From: Marisa cornuarietis
Lineage: Eukaryota > Mollusca > Gastropoda > Architaenioglossa > Ampullariidae
DNA: 64,000 nt
Direction of reading: 5' to 3'
Assembly (NCBI GenBank): GCA_004794655.1
Contig: SMMW01000071.1
Location: forward strand, 609,755-673,754
Shown one piece after another: positions 1-10,507 of the stretch (positions are counted from its first letter, which is position 1; every line of letters begins with the position of its first letter). The notes beneath the pieces were generated by a model that was not told the origin of the DNA, made no database searches, and worked only from the letters and a program-made list of their open reading frames with translations. A program made the position numbers and the translations under genes.

Positions 1-945
1 TGGGGAGGTCCACCTGTCGTGACTGCTATCAGTAGGGGTGGGGAGGTCCACCTGTCGTGACTGTCTGACATCAGTAGGGGTGGGTATGTCCGCCTGTCGT
101 GACTGCTATCAGTAGGGGTGGGGAGGTCCACCTATCGTGACTGTCTGACACTAGTAAGGGTGGGGAGGTTAACCTGTGGTGACTGTCTGACACTAGTAGG
201 GATGGGGAGGTTAACCTGTGGTGACTGTCTGACACTAGTAGGGGTGGGGAGGTTAACCTGTGGTGACTGTCTGACACTAGTAGGGGTGGGGAGGTTAACC
301 TGCCGTGACTGTCTGACACTAGTAGGGGTGGGAAGGTCCACTGTTGTGACTGTCTGACACTAGTAAGGGTGGGGAGGTTAACCTGTGGTGACTGTCTGAC
401 ACTAGTAAGGGTGGGGAGGTTAACCTGTGGTGACTGTCTGACACTAGTAAGGGTGGGGAGGTTAACCTGCCGTGACTGTCTGACACTAGTAAGGGTGGGA
501 AGGTTAACCTGTGGTGACTGTCTGACACTAGTAAGGGTGGGAAGGTCCACTGTTGTGACTGTCTGACACTAGTAAGGGTGGGGAGGTTAACCTGTGGTGA
601 CTGTCTGACACTAGTAAGGGTGGGAAGGTCCACTGTTGTGACTGTCTGACACTAGTAAGGGTGGGGAGGTTAACCTGTGGTGACTGTCTGACACTAGTAA
701 GGGTGGGGAGGTTAACCTGTGGTGACTGTCTGACACTAGTAAGGGTGGGGAGGTTAACCTGTGGTGACTGTCTGACACTAGTAAGGGTGGGGAGGTTAAC
801 CTGTGGTGACTGTCTGACACTAGTAAGGGTGGGAAGGTCCACTGTTGTGACTGTCTGACACTAGTAAGGGTGGGGAGGTTAACCTGTGGTGACTGTCTGA
901 CACTAGTAGGGGTGGGAAGGTCCACTGTTGTGACTGTATGCCTGA
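1..945. repeat. 42-bp minisatellite upstream of first visible exon
   Basis: About 22 units of 41-42 bp, each holding actgtctgacactagtaagg and a G-rich stretch followed by gttaacctgtgg or gtccactgttg. Two unit types alternate. The array starts before the window and stops about 10 bases before the 3' splice site of the exon at 954. Open frames on both strands here are only the translated repeat. Each unit carries a GTAAGG donor-like word. Confidence 0.95.
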
Positions 946-953
946 CGTTGCAG

Positions 954-1078
954 GGACGCGCTAATCACCAGCGCCACCAACTGTCTGACCAGCTTTCTGG
1001 CCGGCTTCGTGGTCTTCTCTGTGCTGGGCTACATGTCCTTCGTGCAGCGCAGACCCATCGAGGAGGTCGCGCGCAGAG
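954..1078 (+). CDS. SLC6 exon: TM7
   Basis: Acceptor gacgttgcag and donor GAG|gtgggt. The exon enters in phase 2 and leaves in phase 1. It encodes 41 residues from [14 protein letters not shown] to EEVARR, which is TM7 and the start of extracellular loop 4. The matching upstream exon with TM6 is outside the window. Confidence 0.9.
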
Positions 1079-3241
1079 GTGGGTCACGTGTCACGGACCA
1101 GATGTCAAGCGCCTGCTTGCTTGGGTGTGTGTGTGCGTGCGTGAGTTGTATAAATATGTGTGGACTGATTTAAAAAAAAACTGAGAGTAGATAAATACTT
1201 GGGTACCCGACTCGTGACCTGAATGATACATAAATATATGTGTGGAGTAGATGTGTTTATATGTATGTGTATATGTATGTGTATATGTATGTGTGTATGT
1301 GTATGTATGTGTGTGTATGTGTGTATATGTGTGTATGTTTGTGTGTGTGCTTGCTGAACTCATTTTTCTCCCTGGTGTTTCTGTCTACAGATGTCGGCCT
1401 CATTTTTGTCGTGTACCCGGAAGCTGTCGCGACGATAGGAGGAGCCTCGTTTTGGGCCATTATCTTCTTCTTCATGATCGTGACACTAGGTCTGGACACC
1501 ACAGTAAGTCGTGACTACATGTCACCACCACTTGACATGCCAGTAGGACACACTCGCTCACCTTCCTGACATCGTCGTCATCATCATCATCATCATCATC
1601 AACAACAACAACAACAACAACAACAATGTTTGTGTAATGTTTGTGTAATCTGTGCACAGCGTGTCAAAGTGTCCATGCTAATCAAAGGGGCTCGACTCTG
1701 ATTGGCTGCTAGACTGGTACCCGTACCCGTACCTTTGCTGTTGACATCAACGCCTACTTTCGGGCCGAGAGACGACGACGTGTACACCTGAGACTAGATT
1801 CTTCTCTCTCATTAACATCGCACTCATTGCACTACTGAAAGTATCTAGAATATTCTCTCTGCTTCTATTGCTGTTGTCAGTGACACGTGTCAAAAGTAAA
1901 CAGAGGAGATTTGTAATCAATGTTAGTAATTACCTCTCTTGCTACAGTTTGGTGCTCTAGAGGCCGTCATTACGGGTATCATGGACGAGTATCCCATGCT
2001 GCGCAGGAAGAGAGAGCTGTTCGTTGCCGGCATCATTGTCTACTGTTTTCTGGGCAGCCTGGTGACCACTACATATGTGAGTACCCGCTACTACCCACCA
2101 CTACCCACCACTACCCACCACTCATGTGGAGGACGAGTGAAACAAACTTTTAATAGTCATGAAAACGGTTTGAGAGAGTGTCCGCTAGTCAGTAACAGGG
2201 ATGTGGACGAAAACCAACCAACCAACCAACCAACCAACCAACCAACCAACCAACCAACCAACCAACCAACCAACCAACCAACCAACCAACCAACCAACCA
2301 ACCAACCAACCAACCAACCAACCAACCAACCAACTGAAACGCCCTTTCCTCTTGTGTCTAAACTGATCTTCACAAATTACAGGGTAGTCTCTACATGTTG
2401 TAAAGTGGTCTTTACATGTTACAGGGCGATATTTATATAGTATGGGGTGGTGTTTACATGTTACAGGGCGACATTTATACATTATGGGGTGGTCTTTACA
2501 TGTTACAGGGCGATATTTATATATGATGGGGTGGTGTTTACATGTTACAGGGCGATATTTATATATTATGGGGTGGTCTTTACATGTTACAGGGCGATAT
2601 TTATACATTATGGGGTGGTCTTTACATGTTACAGGGCGATATTTATATATGATGGGGTGGTGTTTACATGTTACAGGGCGATATTTATATATTATGGGGT
2701 GGTCTTTACATGTTACAGGGCGATATTTATACATTATGGGGTGGTCTTTACATGTTACAGGGCGATATTTATATATGATGGGGTGGTGTTTACATGTTAC
2801 AGGGCGATATTTATATATTATGGGGTGGTCTTTACATGTTACAGGGCGATATTTATACATTATGGGGTGGTGTTTACATGTTACAGGGCGATATTTATAT
2901 ATTATGGGGTGGTGTTTACATGTTACAGGGCGATATTTATACATTATGGGGTGGTGTTTACATGTTACAGGGCGATATTTATACATTATGGGGTGGTGTT
3001 TACATGTTACAGGGCGATATTTATATATTATGGGGTGGTGATTACATGTTACAGGGCGATATTTATACATTATGGGGTGGTGTTTACATGTTACAGGGCG
3101 ACATTTATATATTATGGGGTGGTGTTTACATGTTACAGGGCGGTATCTACATGGTGCAGCTGTTTGATACCTACGCTGCCCCGATTTCCATTCTTCTAGT
3201 CGTCTTTCTAGAGGCCGTCGCCGTCACTTGGATCTACGGTA

Positions 3242-3312
<71 letters not shown>

Positions 3313-4945
3313 AACTGAAAACACAACAAGTAAATGTTTAGCTTTTATACCTCCGTCAACATGAGACTTCCCATCGTCTGCTTTTCTCCTTGTTGATTGT
3401 AAAACATGGAAACGAATTTGTGCTTTGTTTTCGCTCGAGAAGTTAACACGGACAATTTGTCTGCAAGCAGTCGAGGAATATCCCTCCGTGATCTCAGCAC
3501 ACCAATGGCTGCATGTCCTATAACGCCCTCGCCGGTTAAGAGAAGCTGTCATAATACCTGTGAGGAACACTCATGCTCCAAGTGCAGTTTGCTCAATGCC
3601 TGTGAAGGTCCTTGGCCAGAACTTTTGTTACAACCAAGAAGCTGAGCATGTTTCAACATAAACATGATATCGCCTCTGATAAAAATTATTGTATCGTACA
3701 TATCATGTATTCCCAGTCAGCAGTCGGTCCAGCTCTGATAACTTCACTAAGTAAATAAATATGAATATCATAACAATTTGCATCCCCGTTAGAACATTAA
3801 CAAGATGAACCACTCACATAGATGATAAATGACATCGACAGATGTCGAGGCCGTGGATAGTCCCACAGGTAGATGCAGGTTGTTTCGCCAGTAGATGGTG
3901 CTGCAGTCGTCGTGTGGCGGTGGTAGCCCGTAACTTTACAGTAGTATTCTGTTGTCATGGTGATGTCGACATCACAGGCTGAAGTAGCAGTGTATTAAGT
4001 CATACATCATACATCATACATCACACATCAGTTCAGTTATTGCTGTTATCAGCAGCTGTGTGTGTCACTGGCACCGTATCCTTGCTTTAGGTGTGGAGAG
4101 GTTTAGCAAGGACATAGAGAGCATGCTGGGATCGCCACCTGGAATCTTCTGGAGGGCCACATGGACCTATATCAGTCCCATCTTCCTGTTGGTGAGTGGT
4201 CGTTAATATACATCAGTCCTATCCCTCTTTTGCTAATAGCCCTCATAGATATTAGTCCCTATCTTTCTGTGTATTAGTAGAAATTAACCCCATCTTTCTG
4301 TTGGTGGTCTTCAGTTATTGGTAAATGCACGTTCGTTATAAGATTGTAAAAGTAACATTATTGGCGAATGGTATGTTTGTCATATGTTTGTCGTATTATT
4401 ATTATTATAAAAAATATCTGAAGAGACTGTCTGATCACGAAGTGTTATTGATTCCTCACAATAAAGAAAAGTCACACAATTAATTAATTTTTGTAGACGA
4501 AGGTCCATGGTGACTTAGTGCAGTTTTTATAACATGCCTCGAGGGCGACACACATGGTCCATGCGGGCGACCAGGTGCCCGTGGGCCATGTTGGCCACCC
4601 CTAAAGGCGTGTTGGTTATAAGATTGCGAGAAGTAACATTATTGGCTGAAGGTGTGTTCACCATAAAATTGCAAGAAGAAAAATTTTACGAGTTGTAATT
4701 AGGGACAAGTCAGATCCAGTCAATCATAAAGTCACATGACTGTTATGGCTGCAGATCACATAATGTATCTGCTTCAGACTCTCTTTGTACTGTCGCTAAC
4801 GAGCTCACCCCCACCCGAGTATGGGAACTACACCTACCCCAACTGGTCCCTCATCGTCGGCTGGCTCATCGTCTGCTCCTCGCTCACCTGCATTCCCCTC
4901 TACATCGTCGTCCACTTCTTCTCTCTCAGCGGCTCTTTCACAGAG
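954..4945 (+). CDS. SLC6 Na+/Cl- neurotransmitter transporter, serotonin-transporter-like, 3' core (six exons)
   Basis: Six exons (954-1078, 1391-1503, 1948-2076, 3139-3238, 4091-4191, 4778-4945) have AG/GT borders and mutually consistent phases. They join into 245 residues covering TM7 to TM12 of an SLC6 transporter. Family landmarks in order are [19 protein letters not shown] (TM7), VYPEAVATI (EL4), [17 protein letters not shown] (TM8), a [10 protein letters not shown] loop, [21 protein letters not shown] (TM11) and [11 protein letters not shown] (TM12). SLC6 proteins carry amines or amino acids into the cell across the plasma membrane using the sodium gradient. GLD[ST]TF, DEYP, GIFWR, TYISP and CSSxxCIP resemble invertebrate serotonin transporters more than GABA or glycine carriers. 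The subfamily call is my inference, because TM1 to TM6 lie left of the window. The coding frame is intact with no stop. Confidence 0.9.
1250..1350. repeat. TG/TA-rich microsatellite in intron
   Basis: Irregular tatgtgtatatgtatgtgtg runs in the intron between the TM7 and TM8 exons. Open frames here are repeat translation. Confidence 0.9.
1391..1503 (+). CDS. SLC6 exon: EL4 and TM8
   Basis: Acceptor ctgtctacag, donor ACA|gtaagt. With the carried G it gives 38 residues ending LGLDTT. It holds the VYPEA motif of loop 4 and the LD[ST] stretch of TM8, which in SLC6 proteins lines the Na2 and substrate sites. The position matching human SERT Ser438 is threonine. Confidence 0.92.
1573..1626. repeat. 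(atc)n followed by (aac)n microsatellite
   Basis: Compound trinucleotide repeat: about 9 copies of cat/atc, then about 9 of aac/caa, inside the intron 1504-1947. Confidence 0.95.
1948..2076 (+). CDS. SLC6 exon: end of TM8, IL4, TM9
   Basis: Acceptor cttgctacag, donor TAT|gtgagt, exactly 43 codons in phase 0. It begins [16 protein letters not shown], the conserved end of TM8 and intracellular loop 4. It continues with RRKRELF and TM9 to GSLVTTTY. Confidence 0.92.
2212..2335. repeat. (aacc)n tetranucleotide repeat
   Basis: About 30 perfect copies of aacc on the + strand (GGTT on the other) in the intron before the TM10 exon. A short triple of ctacccacca lies just upstream at 2088-2122. Confidence 0.95.
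2395..3138. repeat. 42-bp minisatellite containing the splice acceptor
   Basis: The word ttacag recurs at 2419, 2461 and so on to the real acceptor at 3133. The total of 714 bases is exactly 17 x 42, with no indel. Each unit reads ggtg(t/c)tttacatgttacag then ggcgatatttata. Variants with tatatgatgg come every third unit in the first half (near 2520, 2646, 2772). The last copy runs directly into the coding exon. Confidence 0.97.
3139..3238 (+). CDS. SLC6 exon: TM10
   Basis: Acceptor catgttacag, donor ACG|gtagtc, phase 0 in and 1 out. It encodes [15 protein letters not shown] and the TM10 helix ending VTWIYG. The acceptor is the last of 18 copies of ttacag spaced exactly 42 bp apart in the preceding array, so it sits inside the repeat pattern. 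A tctg microsatellite starts directly after the donor. Confidence 0.9.
3241..3312. repeat. (tctg)n microsatellite at a splice donor
   Basis: About 18 copies of tctg start two bases after the donor of the TM10 exon. Confidence 0.97.
3313..4090. other. Intron remainder, nothing recognised
   Basis: Unique-looking intron sequence between the TM10 and TM11 exons. A short tacatcata repeat lies near 4000-4030. I see no gene or element. Confidence 0.6.
4091..4191 (+). CDS. SLC6 exon: IL5 and start of TM11
   Basis: Acceptor ccttgctttag, donor TTG|gtgagt. With the carried G it encodes 34 residues, [14 protein letters not shown] then [17 protein letters not shown]. The WR..W.YISP.FLL pattern is typical of TM11 in monoamine SLC6 members. 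Confidence 0.92.
4778..4945 (+). CDS. SLC6 exon: TM11 to TM12
   Basis: Acceptor ctgcttcag, donor GAG|gtaagt, 56 codons in phase 0. It contains [10 protein letters not shown] (loop 6), [20 protein letters not shown] (TM12) and GSFTE, the start of the cytoplasmic C-terminus. GSFTE corresponds to GTFKE of human SERT and GSFRE of human DAT. Confidence 0.92.
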
Positions 4946-7900
4946 GTAAGTCGGCCATGTGGACGGTCGTCAACTACCTCCAATAAACTCCGATAGTACA
5001 GCGATGTCATCACCACCCTCTCCTCACCCCTCTTCTGGCCCTTCCTCTCTGTGTGTGGTGGTTCATTGGGGGGGGGGGGGGCTAGTGTTAGTCTCAATAA
5101 ATAGAAAGAAAAATACATTACAGGTAGAATCTCAATATAACGATTTTTTCAATGTCACAGATTTTCCAGAAAGTTCCGACACATTCTCATAGAGTTCAAC
5201 GTAAAATTTTAATTTCAAACTAAGTGACACGTTCCACACGTTCCAGTTTCCTGTTCTCTATGATGTTTTGCGTCTTTTGCATTCCTACTTGAATGAAAAA
5301 ATATTGCATAGAGATAAAATCATAGACTGCTCACTGCATTGTGAGAATCTCGACTTAAAGAATTATCTGATAGAACGAATGTTTGTCTAGTCTCTGGGTT
5401 TGTCGTGACTCTACCTGTGAACTGTTTCATGTGTTGACAAAGGTTCCAAATGTACACGAAGAATGTTTTTAGGAAGAGCAGACAACATGTCACCCACAGA
5501 CATAAATAAACACATTTGTTCTTTAATTTGGTCCAGCGCTTGCGACAAATGATCAAACCCGTGGAAGTACCTTCGCACCTGCCTCAGAAGCCCGGGGGAC
5601 CAGTCTTCCTCTAGACAAGGGACGTCACCTACTGTTCTAGTCATCGCAAGAACCGCTGACCTCCCCTGCGTCGTTACAGCTGCCATTTTGTTAATTTTTT
5701 TTTTTTCGGTTGATTTTGTGATTTATAAAAAAAAGCTTTATTTTTGACTGGGAGATAATTAAGTCGGAGTGAAGATACTGCATGGTAGGCAATCTGTGTA
5801 AAACTTTTATTAGAAATTTTACGAAATGACAGCAAGTGAAGCACAACAGCATTAAAGATGGCTGAGAGTTTTTAGTTTTAGTTCCTGCATCAGACTCTGA
5901 CCTCCAGAACAGTAGCCTGCCACAGTGTAATGTTGGTAACAGAGAGCCAGTATCCACGTGACTTACACGGCGAGTACATTGTAATTTGAACTGAGATTTT
6001 TAACCTGAACGGAGATTTGTAACCTTTCGTGCACGTGCTGTACCTTACCGATGCCACTCATGTCTGGACAGCATATCCATCAGTTAGCGATATCCAAATC
6101 ACATACCTGTGTAAACACATCAATAAGCACACGCAGCATGTTCTTGTCATCTAAACATCTGATTTGCTATGGCATAGAAAGATTCCTCTATTATTTTTGT
6201 TTTCTGGCGGTTTTATCGGATGTTGCTGACACTCCTTCCGTGACAGTTCATCGCTCGTTTTTCTTTTTACTTTGATCAGGCCAATGCTTACTTATCAACA
6301 GTTAGTGGTGACATGTTTTCAAGTGCCCTTGAGCATTTTTCTTGAACACACAAATGAAAATGATGCTTGAAATATTTTTCGATTTCTCATGAAACCTAAT
6401 CAGCGTTTTTTCGTATTTCTGTGTAAATATTTTCCTCCAGGTTTTCGACTCGGATATAATGAGAAAATAGAGGAACATAATTTTAATTTTGTTTAAACCT
6501 TTTTCAATACTTTTGGATCGGATGAGGCATACCTGTACAACTTCTTTTATGTTTAAATACATTTGTAACAAGACGCAGTTTAGTCAGGTGGACGATGACT
6601 TGCTTTACAGCCCAGCTGGAGCGTGACAAGTTAAAGCACCGCTGGGGTATGACAAAGTACAGCTGGAGTATCATCGAGACATATCCGCTTTTGTTCATGC
6701 CCGCTCTCCCTCCAATAGTACAGTTGGTACAGCTGCTCATCACTGTTTCCTCTGCCTTCTTGACTCCTCAACACCCGCCTACCCGGCCTTGTCGTTAAAG
6801 ACAGGAGCCTGCGCCATCTGCAGTTGATAACTGTTTTTCACTTTCCAAATGTGTCATGATATCAGAGATGCATTGTGAATTACAAATCCGCTCATGAAAT
6901 TCGTTCTGTTACATGTGATGGGTTTTTTTTTAAATTTTGGCAATATTGAAATTGTGAACAAAGTGCACATGTGAAATGTTGATGTCTGCTTGTTCGATCA
7001 CATTTATCTCCCCTAGATTTCGGAACCTATCGGGTATCACTTGGCGACTCTCGCGTCTTTGGTGTCGCTAAAAACTGATTTATGACCAATTATTTGTCCA
7101 TTTGTTGAAGAGACTGCCATGTAGACAGGTCGTGATACTGACTGAGCACCCAGGACCACCGTCAGTCTCGGACAGAGATACGAGTTCACTGTCGCTCCAG
7201 AGTTGTCTGCTCAAAGCAAATTTGTAACACAGGCACATTTCTCTCTTCTCCATCGTAGCTACTGGCTACTGGCTACTGGCCTGTTGTTATTGTGACTTTG
7301 ATAGGACGCTCTCGCCTCGCTTTCATTCCTGCATGTTGACTACTGTGGGAGCTTGGCTGCTGTCTCCAGGCCGAGTAGCGACCTCCTAGTGGTGTTAGCC
7401 ATTCTCCACACCTGTCTGTGACACGTGGGTCAGATTGAAATAATTTGAACAAAATCTTGCTACAAAGGTTTCCTCACTTGACTATTTTCCGAGTCCGTCT
7501 TGAGTGTCTCATCGCTTCAATCGTCATCCAGAAAAGTGGTGATCTGCACTTTGTTGTCCTCATCTCCCAGTGACCCTGCACTGACCCTGCACCGACCCTC
7601 TTCACGCCTGTTTGTCCCTAGTATACTACCGCCAGCCTTTTCTACCTGACTTGTTACCCGATATTGTTGGTTTTGTTATTGATGAGAATGGCCTGGGAGG
7701 CATGCTGCTGCAGGTGTGCATACTCTGTCAGTTGTGGTGTGACACCTTTGTTGTTCGTGCTGAATGATGACAGTAGTATGTACTCGGTGTTAACAAGGAC
7801 CAGTGACAGTCAATTGGTGATCTCATCAGCTAGCTTTATTATGTACATAGGATAACAGTTGTATATGCATAGAATATCATCAAGTACAAGTGGGTAGTAT

Positions 7901-9630
7901 TACCATGTGCACAGGATATGATTACCATGTATACAGGATAGTATTACCATGTACACGTGATAATATTACCATGTACATAGACAAGCTTTGAACGAAATGT
8001 TTTGTTTTCTGGTAGTACAGTATCTTCATACATTTGCACTTGAATGCAGATGTGTATTTAGCAATACATTGTACAGGAGTCTAGTGCTGTTATGGCTGCA
8101 ATATTGTACAGAACTTTAGTGCTGTTACTGCTGTAATATTGTACAGGGATCTAGTGCTGCTGCTGCTGCTGCTGCAGTATCGTGTGCAAAGTAGAAGCAG
8201 TTGAGCTTCACGACATTTGTTTTCTCCCCTTAACCACCCAGCGACTGTTATACCGTAGACATTACAATGGTCGTAGACGTCAGCAACATTAATTGTTATT
8301 GTGATATTAGTAACTTGTTGAGACGATGGTGTTGGTGTAGGTACAAATGTCTTTCTTAGCCTCCGTGTTCTCTCGGACGGGGTGTGGATGTGAGTAGAGG
8401 GCATCAGGGCAATGTACCCGTATCCGGCATTTGAGGTTTATGGCAGGGCCACCCTCATCTCTCAACTCTCTTTCTGGGGTCACCATATTTCCCGACAGAT
8501 TACCTTGACCTAAGCGAAGGCAGATGTCTGCCACCCGTTAGATGGGCTACTGCAACGTACCCACGAGTTAATACGTCACGTGACCATTGTGACGTAGCTG
8601 TGCGTGACACCTCCAGGGTTGACTCTTGTAAGTGACATGATGTGACCCTCGTCACGGCTGACAGAGACTTCCCAACACTGACTGAGACTTCCCAGACCTA
8701 AACCCACCAACATTCGATGGGGATACTTGACACTCGGTCACATAATGTCACTGTCAGCAGGTGACGTGACCACTAACTGCCACAGACTGTCAGGGTTAGC
8801 ATCATTATCAACATGACCTCCACAGGTAATTCAGCCTCAGGGTCACCAGTGCTGACCACGTGACCAGTGCTGATAATATCGGTCCTTCTGGTGGACGTGG
8901 AGGTAGCTTACATGAAACTCAGTGCACATTCATTAGCACAGTTGCATATTTTATTTATTTTTTGCGTTTTGTTTATCCGCGGGATTTGTGGTTGCTCGGG
9001 GTACCATTGACACGATACACAACTCCCAGCGCTCCATTCCATCTCTGATTAACTCAGAAGGATGCTGGGTAATGCTGCTTCCGTCTCCTCCGGCTTTTTA
9101 TTTAGCTGACACTGGAAATGGATTTAGGTTTTTTTTTTCCTTTGGAGCTGTTTGAAATAGTGCCTCGGGGCAATCTCAAGACGAAAACTACTCAGTTATT
9201 TGCCTCTTGGCGGCTGCTGTGGTGACACTGTGTTCTCCATCAACGACTGTCACTAGGTAGTAGAGGAGGCAGGAAAACAATGATTTCTGGTTAACAATAT
9301 TTTTATCTGACGATTCTCAGCTAAGAAAAAAGCCTGAGAAACTTTCTTATATTACAAGGCTTGTAAATAACCAGACATCTCTGTCTTCGTGCAATATTTT
9401 CACTTGGAGTGCTACGCCATGAACTATTACACCGTAGACCGTTAACCCTTGCAATGTTGACCCCACTATGATGGTGATAGCATCTTCCTCAGCACACCTG
9501 TGTGTGCAGCTGCTGCTGTGGAGCTGGGGATTGTAGCCTCACACCTTGACTCACCTCAAGCGGGCGTCAGGCTTGCTCACCCTAAACCTCCTGACCTCAG
9601 CTGAATGGACCATTCTACAAACTCGTCACA

Positions 9631-9631
<1 letters not shown>
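4946..9631. other. Large intron, mostly unique sequence
   Basis: Intron downstream of the TM12 exon. It holds a poly-G run at 5069-5080, A/T-rich stretches, short direct repeats of ccatgtacac type near 7900-7980 and a gctgct run at 8156-8174. No RNA gene or element is recognised. Apart from the small minus-strand frame at 5411-5686, the open frames are short and lack coding character. Confidence 0.6.
5411..5686 (-). CDS. Possible small ORF or first exon nested in the intron
   Basis: A 91-codon minus-strand frame starts with caaaATGGCAGC, a good initiation context. It begins MAAVTTQGRSAVLAMTRTVG and continues with LLRQVRRYFHGFDHLSQALD, then fades into less protein-like sequence. It is less repetitive than most frames in the window. 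No family is recognised, no clear donor follows, and the upstream DNA is A/T-rich. It may be chance. Confidence 0.18.
   Translation of the reverse strand: MAAVTTQGRSAVLAMTRTVGDVPCLEEDWSPGLLRQVRRYFHGFDHLSQALDQIKEQMCLFMSVGDMLSALPKNILRVHLEPLSTHETVHR

Positions 9632-9705
<74 letters not shown>
9632..9705. repeat. (ac)n microsatellite
   Basis: About 36 uninterrupted ac dinucleotides. Confidence 0.98.
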
Positions 9706-9707
<2 letters not shown>

Positions 9708-10507
9708 CTATGTTTGGCTGAATATTCTTACAGACAGCTGTAGGGTCTGTTTCACATGCTTGTCATACGCTGGCCCAGCATAAAGTCGTCAGCAGGCAAC
9801 AGGGTGGCGACCATTGGACTGCTGTCACGTGGGAGACAACTACTTTGACCTCCATGGTTTTGTCTGCTCGGTCAGTCTAATACAGCCTACATCAAAACCT
9901 TAAACCTAACCTTAACCTCAAAACTATCAACTGAAGATACCAAGTTCACATATTCAAACACATCACACACAAGCTCTCCGAACATAAAACTATGTGTAAC
10001 AAAAAGAAACAAACGATAAATACCCATGAAAACACCAGGAACTGATGCCTTTACCCACTGCGCTATAGCAGCTTCCACAAAAGCAGTCACTAGTTACATT
10101 ATTTATTTGAATACTGCATCTTCGGTGGACAGCAGAACCCGACAAATTAAAAGACGGTGTACACACACGTGGCAGAAGTCCGTAGAAAAAAGTTGCTGCC
10201 CATCAGTGTAGGAAGAAAAGGATGAGAAGGCTGATAATGATAGTGATGACGAGTTTGAGGCGGGTGTTAGTTGTATCCACAGACTGAAGTTCCAATGGAA
10301 GAGTAGCAGGCGTTAGTTACATCAGCACATTAACTGGAAAACCAGGGCAACAGCAGCAGGCGGTAGTTGTAACAGTGGACTCTCTGGACAGCTCGCCTCA
10401 CGTGACACCACAAGCTGCTAATCACGGGGTTTCTCGTGAGAACGCGCATGGGCTGGCGATGAGAAGTCAGAGGCGTCAGTGGTGTGGGCGCCTACAGCCA
10501 GCCTCCA
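9706..10507. other. Intron segment, nothing firm
   Basis: Unique-looking DNA. At 10056-10080 the minus strand reads a box-A-like tagcgcagtggg, but no box B follows, so no SINE is called. Confidence 0.5.

Noticed and set aside
2189..3070. 293-residue minus-strand frame
   Set aside because: Translation of the 42-bp array and the (aacc)n repeat; antisense to the transporter intron.
10050..10085. tRNA gene or SINE head on the minus strand (tagcgcagtggg)
   Set aside because: A box A-like word only; no box B or cloverleaf follows.
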